A stretch of DNA of 64,000 nucleotides from Flavobacterium aquidurense (GTDB lineage Bacteria; Bacteroidota; Bacteroidia; Flavobacteriales; Flavobacteriaceae), in NCBI GenBank assembly GCA_900107365.1, contig FNPS01000006.1:187452-251451 (forward strand). Direction: 5' to 3'. The notes beneath the pieces are model-generated. The model saw nothing but the letters and a program-made list of their open reading frames with translations, searched no databases and was not told where the DNA came from. Of this stretch, positions 33,675 to 42,832 are shown in pieces. The position numbers were made by a program, and so were the translations under genes. Position 1 is the stretch's first letter; each line of letters starts with the position of its first letter.

Positions 33675-34052
33675 TTACGATTTAATATTCGAAACTTTAT
33701 ACGTTTTTCCGTCTCCTGTCGCTTGAACAGTTTTTGTTAAGTTTTCCTGATTTTGAACCGTTTTGTCAAATACAACAGTAGCTGTTTTTTTATCAAAATC
33801 TACAGTAGCTTTTTCTACTCCGTCAAGATTTGTTAGTTCTTTTTCGATTGTTTTTGCACATCCCATAGCGCAAGTCATTCCTTCGATTTCGAAACTAGCA
33901 GTCTGAACATTTTCAGCTGCAATTGCTTTATGTTCTTTTGGAGCTGTTTCTATGGCTTTGATATTCGCTAAATTTTTATCTTCTTCTTTTTTGCAGCTTA
34001 CCAATACTAAACCTGCAATTGCTAATGTTGCTATTATTTTTGTGAATTTCAT
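33675..34052 (-). CDS. Heavy-metal-associated (HMA) domain lipoprotein
   Basis: A 125-residue lipoprotein: MKFTKIIATLAIAGLVLVSC carries a lipobox with Cys20. The C-terminal 70 or so residues form a ferredoxin-like HMA fold. The metal-binding loop reads IEGMTCAMGCAKTIEKEL, with cysteines in a CxxxC spacing instead of the usual CxxC. LDGVEKATVDFDKKTATVVF is typical of the fold. It may bind Cu(I) or another soft metal at the periplasmic face, and the altered spacing makes the metal uncertain. It stands alone, with a promoter motif (TAATTTTG) 34 bp upstream. Confidence 0.85.
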   Translation of the reverse strand: MKFTKIIATLAIAGLVLVSCKKEEDKNLANIKAIETAPKEHKAIAAENVQTASFEIEGMTCAMGCAKTIEKELTNLDGVEKATVDFDKKTATVVFDKTVQNQENLTKTVQATGDGKTYKVSNIKS

Positions 34053-34086
34053 TATATAAAATTTTAATTTGTCAATAAGTTCATTG

Positions 34087-34094
34087 CAAAATTA
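34087..34094 (-). promoter_or_regulatory. HMA lipoprotein promoter -7 element
   Basis: TAATTTTG on the minus strand, an exact TAnnTTTG match, lies 34 bp upstream of the ATG at 34052. Confidence 0.5.
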
Positions 34095-34152
34095 ATAAAA
34101 TTAGGGAGGCTGGTTTGTAAAATTATTACAAATTTGCAGTAAAATACGTTTC

Positions 34153-35019
34153 ATGGATGCAAAACAATTAAAGTGGGCTTATTTATTGCTTCTTTCGCTA
34201 ATTTGGGGAAGCTCTTTTATTTTAATTAAAAGAGGATTAGTCGGATTAACAGCTGTTCAGGTAGGTTCATTCCGAATTATTTTTGCTGCCTTATTTCTAT
34301 TGATTGTTGGCTTTAAAAGTTTGAAGAAAATTTCACGTCGCCAATGGAAATTTGTTGCTATAACCTCTTTTTTCGGAACTTTTACTCCGGCCTATCTTTT
34401 TGCTATTGCAGAAACTGAAGTCGATAGCTCGATTGTGGCTATTTTAAATTCATTAACACCTTTGAATACTTTGGTTTTGGGAATTCTTGTTTTCGGAATT
34501 CAGTTTCAAAAGCGACAAGTTTTAGGTGTTTTTGTTGGATTGGTGGGTTGCTTGCTGTTAGTTTTAAGCGGCGCGTCAGCGCATCCGGGGCAGAATTACT
34601 ATTATGTTCTTTTGGTTGTCATTGCAACACTTTGTTATGCCATAAATGTCAATTTGATTAAAAAGCATTTATCAGATTTAAATTCGTTAAGTATTACTAC
34701 CGGAAACTTTGCCGTTTTGTTAATACCGGCATTAATTATTTTAAGTACAACTGATATTCCGCAAAGAATCAATTTTGAAGCTACCCAACATTCGATTTTA
34801 TTTGTAATGATTCTCGGTGTTTTAGGAACCGGAATTGCGAATGTATTGTTCTTTAAATTGATCCAGATGTCATCGCCGGTTTTCGCAACATCAGTAACGT
34901 ATTTAATCCCGATAGTCGCTTTTTTCTGGGGATTATTAGATAATGAAATGTTGACGCCCATTCAGTTTTTTGGTGCCTTTATTATTTTGATTGGCGTTTA
35001 TTTGTCTGCTAAAAAATAG
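34153..35019 (+). CDS. EamA/DMT family transporter
   Basis: A 288-residue inner-membrane protein with ten predicted helices in two EamA repeats. LLLSLIWGSSFILIKRGL (about 12-29) is the first-repeat signature, and AIAETEVDSSIVAILNSLTPL marks helix 3-4. The second repeat includes LVVIATLCYAINVNLIKKHL and ends with SVTYLIPIVAFFWGLLDNE. These proteins export or import metabolites, but no substrate can be read. It is divergent from the HMA lipoprotein gene, and their starts are 100 bp apart. Confidence 0.86.
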   Translation: MDAKQLKWAYLLLLSLIWGSSFILIKRGLVGLTAVQVGSFRIIFAALFLLIVGFKSLKKISRRQWKFVAITSFFGTFTPAYLFAIAETEVDSSIVAILNSLTPLNTLVLGILVFGIQFQKRQVLGVFVGLVGCLLLVLSGASAHPGQNYYYVLLVVIATLCYAINVNLIKKHLSDLNSLSITTGNFAVLLIPALIILSTTDIPQRINFEATQHSILFVMILGVLGTGIANVLFFKLIQMSSPVFATSVTYLIPIVAFFWGLLDNEMLTPIQFFGAFIILIGVYLSAKK

Positions 35020-35107
35020 CTTTTTAAGAGTAAAATGATTTTTGTGAGATGTAAAATGTTTCTGCTTTGTCACACCGTAAGTAGAAAAAAGGAGGCAATT
35101 GGAATGG

Positions 35108-35131
35108 ACCTTCGACTTCGATCAGCCTGAA
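35108..35131. repeat. Dispersed ACCTTCGACTTCGATCAG repeat, copy 1
   Basis: ACCTTCGACTTCGATCAGCC recurs with two differences at 48622-48645. It lies in the EamA/M16 spacer and encodes nothing. Confidence 0.55.
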
Positions 35132-35148
35132 AAAAAATATACATAAAA

Positions 35149-35186
35149 AAAAGTCTTGTCAAAGTTTTAACTTTGACAAGACTTTT
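35149..35186. terminator. Bidirectional terminator between the EamA and M16 genes
   Basis: AAAAGTCTTGTCAAAGT and ACTTTGACAAGACTTTT form a 17-bp stem with a TTTA loop between convergent genes. A period-8 CCTTTGnn tract (35210-35246) lies between it and the M16 stop. Confidence 0.9.
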
Positions 35187-35247
35187 AAAAAGAATAATTA
35201 ATGTTCAAAACCTTTGCTCCTTTGAGCCTTTGTAACTTTGAACCTTC

Positions 35248-37296
35248 TTAAAGAAAATCTTTCTCAGAAACTCCTTCATTAATCTTAATATCAGACATTT
35301 TTATATCCAATTCAAAACCAACATTCTGAATTAAGTTAAAAGGAACTTTTACACCTTTTACTTCTTTATAATCGTTGAAGTTTGTTATTTGCGTTGCTGA
35401 TTTCCCGCCTTGTTCACGAACTTTAGATTCGGCTACTTTTAGACCTGATTTAACATCATAGAAATAAGTAGTTTTTCCGTCTTTTATAGCATACGCATCG
35501 CTACCATTAATTGGCTCGATTGAGTCTACTTTTAAATCAGTTCTTTTTTGTAATTGCAATTCTTCAAATGGAGCTGCATTGGCTTTCATTTCGGCAAGAT
35601 CAGTACCTTCCAGGTTTTTGCGTTGTCCTTGTTGTTCAATATAAGCACCTTTATCGTTTACAACTTGTTTCATTAAGTTCATGGTTCCCATGGCAAGCGA
35701 AATCATCATTTTTCCTTTTGAATCTAATTTAGAGGTAAAAGTCAAAGGGCCTGGAGCCTGTGGAATAGTTGTTGTTCCGTTCATATAAAGTGTTTTTACA
35801 GCTGAAACTGCTTTTTCGCCTCCAATTGCCTTGATGTAATTTTCAAAAACAGTTTTTGCTGTAATTCCCGTTGGAGCTTCTTTTTTGGTAATAGGTTTTT
35901 CAACAGGATTTCCGTATTTGTCAAAATAGTAAATCGGAATTTGAAGTTTCTCTAAACCAGTAATCACATCAGAACCTTTTCCTGCAATTATGATTCGCAT
36001 ATTATCCAAAAGGAAATATTTATTAGCGACACGATAAATGTCATCTGCAGTAACGTTATTTATAGTCTGAATGTATTTTTCGTAGAAATCCGCAGGCAAT
36101 TTTTCAGTTTCAATATTCAGTGCGTATCGGGCAACTGCCTGTGGTTTTTCAACCTGCATTACAAAACGCCCAATATAACCTGCTTTTACATTTTTCAAGA
36201 CATCTTCAGAAACTTTTTGAGTTCTGATTCTTTTAATTTCTTCAACAAATTGCACCACTGCACTATCTGTTACGGTATTTCTAACGGCAGATGAAGCTTT
36301 GAATTTAGTTACATATTTCCCGCTTCCAATGCTTGAGTTTGCACCGTAAGTCCAGGCGTGCTTTTCGCGTAAATTCATGTTTAAATAACTATTGAAATCG
36401 CCACCTAAAATTTGATTTGCAATTACGGCAGGGAAAAAATCAGGATCGCTCATTTTTAAATTTACCGTATTTACCAATGAAATTTCAGATTGAACTGCAT
36501 TTGGAACATCAACAAAATCAATTTGAAGTTTAGAAACATTTACAGGATCCGGGTAAGTATTTTTTGGAGCGGCTTGTTTTTTCCAGCCCCCAAAAAGCTT
36601 TTCGACGGCTTCTTTTGTTTCTTTAAATTTAATGTCTCCAATAATTACTAAATAGGCATTTTCAGGAACGAAATAAGTAGCGTAGTTTGCCTGAACATCT
36701 GCAAGAGAAACATTTTTAACTGTTTCTTCAGAAAGATATTCGCCGGCAGGATGATTTTTTCCAAAAGCTAAAACATCAACAACACGATTGGCAATAGCAG
36801 GAACGCTTTTTTCGTCGGCTTTAAGTCCTTCAAGTAATTTTTCTTTTTCTTTATCAAATTCTGTTTGTGTAAAATTTGGCTGTAAAGCTCCTTCGGCCAA
36901 AAGTTCTAAAACACGTCCGGAATATTTAGATAGCGAACTTGCATAAGCACCCGATGAAGTAAAGTTAATGCTGGCACCGTAAAAATCAATTTCTTCATTA
37001 AAAGCTTCTTTTGCTGTTTTTTTAGTACCATTTCCAATTAAGCTGCTGGTTAATTCATCAACACCTTTTTTACTTCCTTCTGTAAAAGGAGCATTGTCTA
37101 AAGTAAGATTGAAACTTACTCTTGGTAGCTTGTGATTTTCAACCACCAGAACTTTCATGCCGTTTGCCAAAACAAAAGTTTGTGGTTTTTTGATATTGAC
37201 TACTGGTGAATTACCTGGTTTTGGTTGTGGACGATCTTGTGCTTGCATAATTCCAGTTAGGAATAAAAGGATTAAAACTGTATGTATTTTTCTCAT
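35248..37296 (-). CDS. M16 peptidase family protein, predicted inactive subunit with C-terminal extension
   Basis: A 682-residue exported protein with signal peptide MRKIHTVLILLFLTGIMQAQ. Residues about 35-460 are an M16 (pitrilysin/insulinase) pair of domains. Where active members have HxxEH the sequence is SKKGVDELTSS, so the zinc site is absent. The substrate-binding Arg/Tyr region is present (LREKHAWTYG). The last 220 or so residues, from about 465, form a separate domain (MISLAMGTMNLMKQVVNDKG; TTYFYDVKSGLKV) resembling periplasmic lipoprotein-carrier folds. The upstream gene encodes the zinc-bearing partner, so a heterodimeric periplasmic peptidase is likely. It starts 12 bp after the partner's stop. 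Confidence 0.88.
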   Translation of the reverse strand: MRKIHTVLILLFLTGIMQAQDRPQPKPGNSPVVNIKKPQTFVLANGMKVLVVENHKLPRVSFNLTLDNAPFTEGSKKGVDELTSSLIGNGTKKTAKEAFNEEIDFYGASINFTSSGAYASSLSKYSGRVLELLAEGALQPNFTQTEFDKEKEKLLEGLKADEKSVPAIANRVVDVLAFGKNHPAGEYLSEETVKNVSLADVQANYATYFVPENAYLVIIGDIKFKETKEAVEKLFGGWKKQAAPKNTYPDPVNVSKLQIDFVDVPNAVQSEISLVNTVNLKMSDPDFFPAVIANQILGGDFNSYLNMNLREKHAWTYGANSSIGSGKYVTKFKASSAVRNTVTDSAVVQFVEEIKRIRTQKVSEDVLKNVKAGYIGRFVMQVEKPQAVARYALNIETEKLPADFYEKYIQTINNVTADDIYRVANKYFLLDNMRIIIAGKGSDVITGLEKLQIPIYYFDKYGNPVEKPITKKEAPTGITAKTVFENYIKAIGGEKAVSAVKTLYMNGTTTIPQAPGPLTFTSKLDSKGKMMISLAMGTMNLMKQVVNDKGAYIEQQGQRKNLEGTDLAEMKANAAPFEELQLQKRTDLKVDSIEPINGSDAYAIKDGKTTYFYDVKSGLKVAESKVREQGGKSATQITNFNDYKEVKGVKVPFNLIQNVGFELDIKMSDIKINEGVSEKDFL

Positions 37297-37308
37297 GACT
37301 TGGCGCTC

Positions 37309-38631
37309 TTAATTTTGAACTTTTGTTGAAGGAACGTACTCTAGAACCAAACGTTGATTCGGATTTAGATACTTTTTAGCAACGGCTCTGATTTCTTCTC
37401 TTGTGATAGAGTGATACAGGTCAATTTCTGTATTGATAAGATTTACATCTCCGTAAAGTAAATAATAAGAAGCGAGATTTTCAGCAATTCCCTCCACAGT
37501 CGCATTTGCGTTTACAAAGTTATTATCGAATTTATTCTGCAATTTCTCATAATCTTTTTCAGAAATCAAATCGGTTTGGATCTTTACAATTTCTTCATCC
37601 ATTTCTTTTAAGATGTCGGCCATGGTATAAGTTCCCATTGGTAAACCGTATAAAATGTACATTCCGTAATCTTCCTGACTAAAACCTACCGCGCCAATTT
37701 GGAGTGCCATTTTTTTATCGTCGACTATTTTTTTATACAATTTTGAACTTTTTCCATCACTCAAATAAGAAGAAATCAGATCTAAAACTCTTGCATCTCT
37801 GGTTTTCATTGATGGTGTTCTGTAAGAGGCAATAACCATCGGAATCTGAATATTTGGATCTTCGTATGTTGCTTTTATTGTCTTAGTAATAGGTTCTTCA
37901 ACAAAAGTTTGTTTTTTAACCACTTCACCTTTCGGAATTGGACCAAAATATTTCTGAATCCATTCTTTTGTTTTGGTTTTGTCAAAATCTCCGGCAACTA
38001 CTAAAACAGCATTATTTGGTGTATAGAATTTTTTATTAAAAGCCTGAAATTCTTCTAAAGTTGCAGCATCCAAATCTTTCATAGAACCAATAGTAGTCCA
38101 GCGATAAGGATGGTTTTTGAACATATTCTCTTTAACAACAGGCAAAATGTTTCCATAAGGCTGATTATCATAACGCATTCTTTTCTCTTCTTTAACAACT
38201 TCGTTCTGAGTATCAACACCAATTTTATTGATAATAGGATGCATTAACCGCTCAGATTCCATCCACAAACCCAATTCTAAACTGTTTGATGGGAAAACTT
38301 CGTAATAATAGGTTCTGTCGTCTGATGTATTGGCATTGTTAACTCCGCCATTTGCGGTAACAATTTTCATCCATTCGCCACGTTTTATATTTTGAGTTCC
38401 TTCAAATAATAAATGTTCAAAGAAGTGTGCGAAACCGGTTCGGTCAGGTCGTTCGTCTTTTGAACCAACATGATACATTACAGACGTAATGACAACAGGA
38501 GCAGAAGGATCGTTATGCAAAATTACATGCATACCATTATCCAGATTGTATTCTTCAAAAGCTACTTTTTGAGCATGAGCAACTCCGCCGAGCATTAGTG
38601 CAGCACTTAACATCATTATCGAATTTTTCAT
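37309..38631 (-). CDS. M16 zinc peptidase, predicted active subunit
   Basis: A 440-residue exported peptidase with signal peptide MKNSIMMLSAALMLGGVAHAQ. The inverted zinc motif HFFEH (69-73, in GFAHFFEHLLFEGT) is intact, with the downstream Glu in the NEVVKEEKRMRYDN region. The second domain lacks the LR...Y substrate motif that the downstream protein has. This complementarity is the known pattern of two-subunit M16B peptidases. It is the first gene of a two-gene unit, with a promoter motif TATTTTTG about 60 bp upstream. Confidence 0.9.
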   Translation of the reverse strand: MKNSIMMLSAALMLGGVAHAQKVAFEEYNLDNGMHVILHNDPSAPVVITSVMYHVGSKDERPDRTGFAHFFEHLLFEGTQNIKRGEWMKIVTANGGVNNANTSDDRTYYYEVFPSNSLELGLWMESERLMHPIINKIGVDTQNEVVKEEKRMRYDNQPYGNILPVVKENMFKNHPYRWTTIGSMKDLDAATLEEFQAFNKKFYTPNNAVLVVAGDFDKTKTKEWIQKYFGPIPKGEVVKKQTFVEEPITKTIKATYEDPNIQIPMVIASYRTPSMKTRDARVLDLISSYLSDGKSSKLYKKIVDDKKMALQIGAVGFSQEDYGMYILYGLPMGTYTMADILKEMDEEIVKIQTDLISEKDYEKLQNKFDNNFVNANATVEGIAENLASYYLLYGDVNLINTEIDLYHSITREEIRAVAKKYLNPNQRLVLEYVPSTKVQN

Positions 38632-38692
38632 AGAGATTAATAATTTATATTTACCTTAGTAATAGGTAGCCAAGACTTGTTTATAGTTACAT

Positions 38693-38700
38693 CAAAAATA
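38693..38700 (-). promoter_or_regulatory. Promoter -7 element of the M16 pair
   Basis: TATTTTTG on the minus strand lies 61 bp upstream of the active-subunit start codon. A weak TTCG lies about 18 bp further upstream. Confidence 0.45.
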
Positions 38701-38843
38701 AGTTTTTTTAATTACGAATAAGGAATCTGTCTCGGTTTTCATAATACTTTAACAGTCTTTTACTTTAAAAATGCTTTTTTATGTGGCTAAAACACCTTGA
38801 AAAACAGACTTTAAGGTTAAATAAATATTTTTGAAATAAGAGA

Positions 38844-38873
38844 TTGCACAGTAAATTATTAATTGTATATTTG
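38844..38873 (+). promoter_or_regulatory. rplU-rpmA promoter (-33 and -7)
   Basis: TTG at 38844-38846, 19 bp, then TATATTTG at 38866-38873. It has the best spacing of the promoters in the window and sits 30 bp before the rplU ATG. Confidence 0.65.
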
Positions 38874-38903
38874 CAACCTTAAAAATCAATAAATCAATTT
38901 GGT

Positions 38904-39347
38904 ATGTATGCAATCGTAGAGATAGCAGGGCAACAATTTAAAGTAAGCAAAGACTTAAAGGTTTATGTTAACCGTTTGGCTAACGAAGAAGGTTCAAGTA
39001 TTTCATTTGACAAAGTTCTTTTATTAGACGATAATGGTAACGTAACTTTAGGCGCCCCAGCTATAGAAGGTGCTTCAGTAGAAGCTAAAGTGTTACAACA
39101 CTTAAAAGGAGATAAAGTAATCGTTTTCAAAAAGAAAAGAAGAAAAGGTTACAAAAAGAGAAATGGTCACAGACAATATCTTACTCAAATTGTAATTGAA
39201 GGTATTACTGCAGCAGGTGGAACTAAAAAAGCAGCAGCTAAAAAAGCGGTTGTAGCAGAAGATGCTCCGGCAACTGAAGTTGAAGCAGCTCCAAAAGCAA
39301 AAAAAGCAGCAGCTCCAAAGGCAAAAAAAGAAGCTACTAAAGAATAA
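38904..39347 (+). CDS. rplU: 50S ribosomal protein L21 (bL21)
   Basis: A large-subunit ribosomal protein. MYAIVEIAGQQFKVSKDLKV and VFKKKRRKGYKKRNGHRQ are diagnostic. At 147 residues it is about 45 longer than the usual bL21. The extra C-terminal tail (from about residue 105) is an Ala/Lys/Glu low-complexity stretch (KKAAAKKAVVAEDAPA and KAKKAAAPKAKKEATKE). Antisense frames through this region are compositional shadows. rpmA follows after 24 bp. Confidence 0.96.
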   Translation: MYAIVEIAGQQFKVSKDLKVYVNRLANEEGSSISFDKVLLLDDNGNVTLGAPAIEGASVEAKVLQHLKGDKVIVFKKKRRKGYKKRNGHRQYLTQIVIEGITAAGGTKKAAAKKAVVAEDAPATEVEAAPKAKKAAAPKAKKEATKE

Positions 39348-39371
39348 TAACAATATTTAAACTCATACGTC

Positions 39372-39632
39372 ATGGCTCACAAGAAAGGTGTCGGTAGTTC
39401 GAAGAATGGTAGAGAATCAGAATCAAAACGTCTAGGCGTTAAGATTTTTGGTGGACAAGCTGCTATTGCTGGGAACATCATCGTTAGACAAAGAGGTTCA
39501 AAACATAATCCAGGTGAGAACGTTTACATCAGTAAAGATCACACACTACACGCAAGAGTAGCTGGAGTTGTTAAGTTCCAAAAGAAAAAAGATAACAAAT
39601 CTTATGTATCTATTCTTCCATTCGAAGCATAA
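39372..39632 (+). CDS. rpmA: 50S ribosomal protein L27 (bL27)
   Basis: An 86-residue large-subunit protein near the peptidyl-transferase centre. [20 protein letters not shown] is the standard N-terminus, with no removable extension of the Firmicute type. [16 protein letters not shown] and [15 protein letters not shown] are family segments. It is co-transcribed with rplU, and a perfect terminator follows 19 bp downstream. Confidence 0.96.
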   Translation: MAHKKGVGSSKNGRESESKRLGVKIFGGQAAIAGNIIVRQRGSKHNPGENVYISKDHTLHARVAGVVKFQKKKDNKSYVSILPFEA

Positions 39633-39651
39633 TCATTAGACTACTTATTAC

Positions 39652-39681
39652 AAAACCCGTTCTGAAAAGAACGGGTTTTTT
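39652..39681 (+). terminator. Terminator of rplU-rpmA
   Basis: AAAACCCGTTCT and AGAACGGGTTTT pair around a GAAA loop, followed by T residues. Confidence 0.92.
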
Positions 39682-39763
39682 TATGCTTACCATATAAGTT
39701 ATATAAAAGAATTAAAGTTTGCTATGGCTTATGGTTTAGTTCCTATTAGATTATGTTCATTTT

Positions 39764-39865
39764 TGTCATCGCGAGGAAGACGGAACCCCCGCGAGTAGAT
39801 CGACAAAGATTTGTAAGTTTATATGTGAAGTTTCTAGTGCCATCTTTCCTTCGTTAGGATTGACA
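39764..39865. repeat. Diverged copy of the TGTCAT...TGACA MITE-like repeat
   Basis: TGTCATCGCGAGGAAGACGG, then CCCCGCGAGTAGATCGACAAAG, correspond to the left half of the element at 4283-4433. The right end TCCTTCGTTAGGATTGACA is a degraded mirror. It is the main content of the 391-bp gap between rpmA and the AsmA gene. No gene is visible there. Confidence 0.6.
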
Positions 39866-39922
39866 AGATTGCCCATAATTGGAATTTGGATTTTTTTTAT
39901 TGGGATTTCTAATAAAAAAAAA

Positions 39923-39952
39923 CCTTTGTCAAGTCTTTTACTTTGACAAAGG
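39923..39952 (-). terminator. Terminator of the AsmA gene
   Basis: CCTTTGTCAA and TTGACAAAGG pair. On the minus strand the hairpin is followed by a T run. It is about 70 bp past the AsmA stop; the TTGGAATTTGGAATTT tract lies between. Confidence 0.75.
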
Positions 39953-40023
39953 TCAATAATGTTTTCAAATGAAACAGTGCAAAAATTGGAATTTGGAATT
40001 TAAAAGAATTGGAATTTAATCTT

Positions 40024-42783
40024 TTATTCCTCAGTATCCTTTGTCTCTTCCAGATCATTAGATTTTCTTCCCACTTTTATCTTTGGATTATCCTGCGTTC
40101 CGGTAACCGTTAGCGGAATACCAAAAATCCCCAATGGAGGAAGTCCTAGACGCATTTTTAGATTTAATTTTCCATCTAAACTTGTTGTGCCTTCAATTCT
40201 TGGTCTAAAGCCTGCAAACTTAAATTTAAAACGTTCAACCGTCATGATGTTGTTTTTGATCGTCGTTTTAATGTCAACTTTAGAAAGATCCGGATTTTTC
40301 ATTGCCTCAGAACTTGTTTCCTTGCTCACGGCATTAAACATTTTCAATCCTCTAACTTTTACGTCTTTCACAGAAAGTGTTCCGCCACCAGTTAATGAAG
40401 GATAAACGGGTTCCATATTTCCATTTAATCTTCCTTTTAATTGATAATCTAAAGAAACAATTCCTTGTGCTTTTTCAGCAGCGCTCGCCATTTTTCTGAA
40501 AACTTCAATTTCATTGTAAGCTCTTTTAATATCAAAATCAGAAGCTTTGATGTTGTAGTCGAAATTTGCTTTTTTAGGTGTTACAGCTTGATAATTGGCA
40601 TTCATAACGACATTGCATCCAATTAAATTAAAACCTGTATTCTGCATAGTCAATTTGCCTTTGTTCATGCTTAGATTACCAACGGCATTTTGAAGATTCA
40701 GTTTGTCAAAATTTACTTTTTGAGCATTTGCTGTAAATTGTAGATTTAAATTTGTTGGAATAATAATAACGCCAGTGCCTTTTGCTTCAGCTGGTTTTGT
40801 TTCCGTTTGTGGAACAGGATTTTTTGTTACAGAAGCATCAGCATTTGTGTTTGACATAAACTCATCAACGTTAATATATCGTGAAGTGGAAGTGAAAGAG
40901 CCTCTTAAAACTCCGGTATTTGTTGTTGCATAATTGAAAACATTTTGCAAGTAACCGTTCATTCTAAAATCAGATTGACCGTAAGCAGCCAAAAAGTTAT
41001 TGAACGACATTTTATCCTGATTAATTTTGAAAACACCTTCTTTAATGATGAATTTCTTCGGAAGATATTCTGATGTAATACCAATATTTCTCAGCTCAAG
41101 AGTTCCTTTATTGTTTAATTTGCTGTAATTTCCTTTCTCAGCATCGCTTTGCTTTCCTTTTAAAACTAAATCAGCTTTTACAAAACCATCTAAATCCAAT
41201 CCTTTTTGAGAGAAAACTTTGTAGATTTTGTTGATGTCTAATTCTCCTTTTGCTTTGATGTCATAAGTCAAATCATTAAAATTACTTAAATCAGCTTCTA
41301 CAAAAACAGGTTTTCCTTCAAACGTAAATTGAGTAGGTTTCAGGCTTACTTTTAAATCATCAAAAGTTCCTTTGTTGTTTTCAATTTTTGCTTTAATAGT
41401 AATATTGGTAATTGGATTTGGATAATAGGGCGTTTTTAAATAACCGTTTTCTAAGTCAATATTTCCTTTTGTAACGGGGAAAAGTCTGTTCTTTGGGTCA
41501 AATTTTCCGTTTGTTTTTACGTCACCAACTAAATTTCCTTTTAATTCAACATCCGGAATTCCAAGTGCTTTCATTAATTTTCCGAGATCAATTTTAGCTT
41601 TAAATTCACCATTGATATCCGGAGTATTTACACCTTGTACGTGAAATTGAGATTTTAAATAATCTTTATTTATGTTTAAAGACAAATTTTTGGCGTCAAC
41701 GATCACAAGATCCGGATTTAAAGACGGAACTTTAGTTTTTACATCCAGATATAAATTTGAAACCGGAAAAGGACTTTTATTATAATTCACAAATCCACTA
41801 TCAATTTTGATGTCTAAATTAAGGTCTGGCGCGATACTTTTTGACGCGATATAGTCTCCTTTTAGCGTTAAAAGTAAATTAGTGTTCCCTTTTAATTCGG
41901 TTTTTGATAGCCAGGTAACATATTTTGGTGGAAAAGCTGTAAAAACATCTTTCAAATTGCTATTATCTGATTTAATAACAAAATTCATTTTGTATCCTTC
42001 CTTCAAAAAGTCGAAATTTCCTTTAAAATCGACTAGTAGCTGATTGATTTTCAGGTTATTTTGCTGGAAGAAAAAAGATAAAGAGTTGACGTTTACTTTT
42101 GTAATTAAATCGGCATCAACTTTTTTATTCATTAAATACGGCTCGCCTTCGTAAATAACATTCAATTTTTCAATTTTAGCAACAGAATATAAATCGAAAA
42201 CGGCTTTGTCCAGATTCCCTTTTCCTTTGTAATTAAATCCGAAGGCATCAAAATGAACTTTGGTTGATTGATCGTCGTAAATGATTTTACTGTTTAGAAT
42301 CTCTATTCGCTCTAATTTTAAGGCTGTTTCGGTTGTGTCTTTTGGATTTGAAGGTTTAGTTGATTTGTAGATATTGTAATTAGCTTCACCGTTTGCATTT
42401 ACTTTTACATTAATAAAGGAATCAGATAAATAAATCTGGTCGATTTTTACTGTTTTGCTAAAAACTAAACTGGCAACATTTATTCCGAAAGAAACTTCTT
42501 TTGCAGTAATGAATTTTTCAGTTTTATAGGGAGCAGAGCCATTAAGACTCAAATCGTTTAAGGTTAAAGTTAAAGACGGAAAATGATGAAAAAACGAAAG
42601 TGAAACATCAGAATAATTTAATTCTGCACTTAGTTTTTCGTTGGCTGTTTTTTTAATTTGTTCCTTAATTGTATCCGCAAAAATGATAGGTATCAAGAAA
42701 AGTAATCCTAGAATAACGACAAAAGTTATTCCGAAATATTTAGCTATTTTTAATAAAACGGATTTCTTTTTACTTGCTGTCAT
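40024..42783 (-). CDS. AsmA-like protein
   Basis: A 919-residue protein anchored by one N-terminal helix (YFGITFVVILGLLFLIPIIFA, about 15-35) with a large periplasmic part of repeating beta strands. ELNYSDVSLSFFHHFPSLTL is the AsmA N-terminal signature, and the C-terminal 300 residues contain the AsmA_2-type segment (GGGTLSVKDVKVRGLKMFNA; RIEGTTSLDGKLNLKMRLGL). AsmA-like proteins are thought to bridge the inner and outer membranes and move phospholipids or assist outer-membrane assembly. A short acidic tail (NDLEETKDTEE) closes it. It is transcribed on its own, after miaE. Confidence 0.85.
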   Translation of the reverse strand: MTASKKKSVLLKIAKYFGITFVVILGLLFLIPIIFADTIKEQIKKTANEKLSAELNYSDVSLSFFHHFPSLTLTLNDLSLNGSAPYKTEKFITAKEVSFGINVASLVFSKTVKIDQIYLSDSFINVKVNANGEANYNIYKSTKPSNPKDTTETALKLERIEILNSKIIYDDQSTKVHFDAFGFNYKGKGNLDKAVFDLYSVAKIEKLNVIYEGEPYLMNKKVDADLITKVNVNSLSFFFQQNNLKINQLLVDFKGNFDFLKEGYKMNFVIKSDNSNLKDVFTAFPPKYVTWLSKTELKGNTNLLLTLKGDYIASKSIAPDLNLDIKIDSGFVNYNKSPFPVSNLYLDVKTKVPSLNPDLVIVDAKNLSLNINKDYLKSQFHVQGVNTPDINGEFKAKIDLGKLMKALGIPDVELKGNLVGDVKTNGKFDPKNRLFPVTKGNIDLENGYLKTPYYPNPITNITIKAKIENNKGTFDDLKVSLKPTQFTFEGKPVFVEADLSNFNDLTYDIKAKGELDINKIYKVFSQKGLDLDGFVKADLVLKGKQSDAEKGNYSKLNNKGTLELRNIGITSEYLPKKFIIKEGVFKINQDKMSFNNFLAAYGQSDFRMNGYLQNVFNYATTNTGVLRGSFTSTSRYINVDEFMSNTNADASVTKNPVPQTETKPAEAKGTGVIIIPTNLNLQFTANAQKVNFDKLNLQNAVGNLSMNKGKLTMQNTGFNLIGCNVVMNANYQAVTPKKANFDYNIKASDFDIKRAYNEIEVFRKMASAAEKAQGIVSLDYQLKGRLNGNMEPVYPSLTGGGTLSVKDVKVRGLKMFNAVSKETSSEAMKNPDLSKVDIKTTIKNNIMTVERFKFKFAGFRPRIEGTTSLDGKLNLKMRLGLPPLGIFGIPLTVTGTQDNPKIKVGRKSNDLEETKDTEE

Positions 42784-42832
42784 AACAAATGAAGGTATTT
42801 AGGTAATAAGATAAAATAGAGATAAGAAAATA

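Noticed and set aside
39102..39373. Antisense frames rich in Phe/Cys/Ala opposite rplU
   Set aside because: They are compositional shadows of the Lys/Ala-rich tail of bL21.
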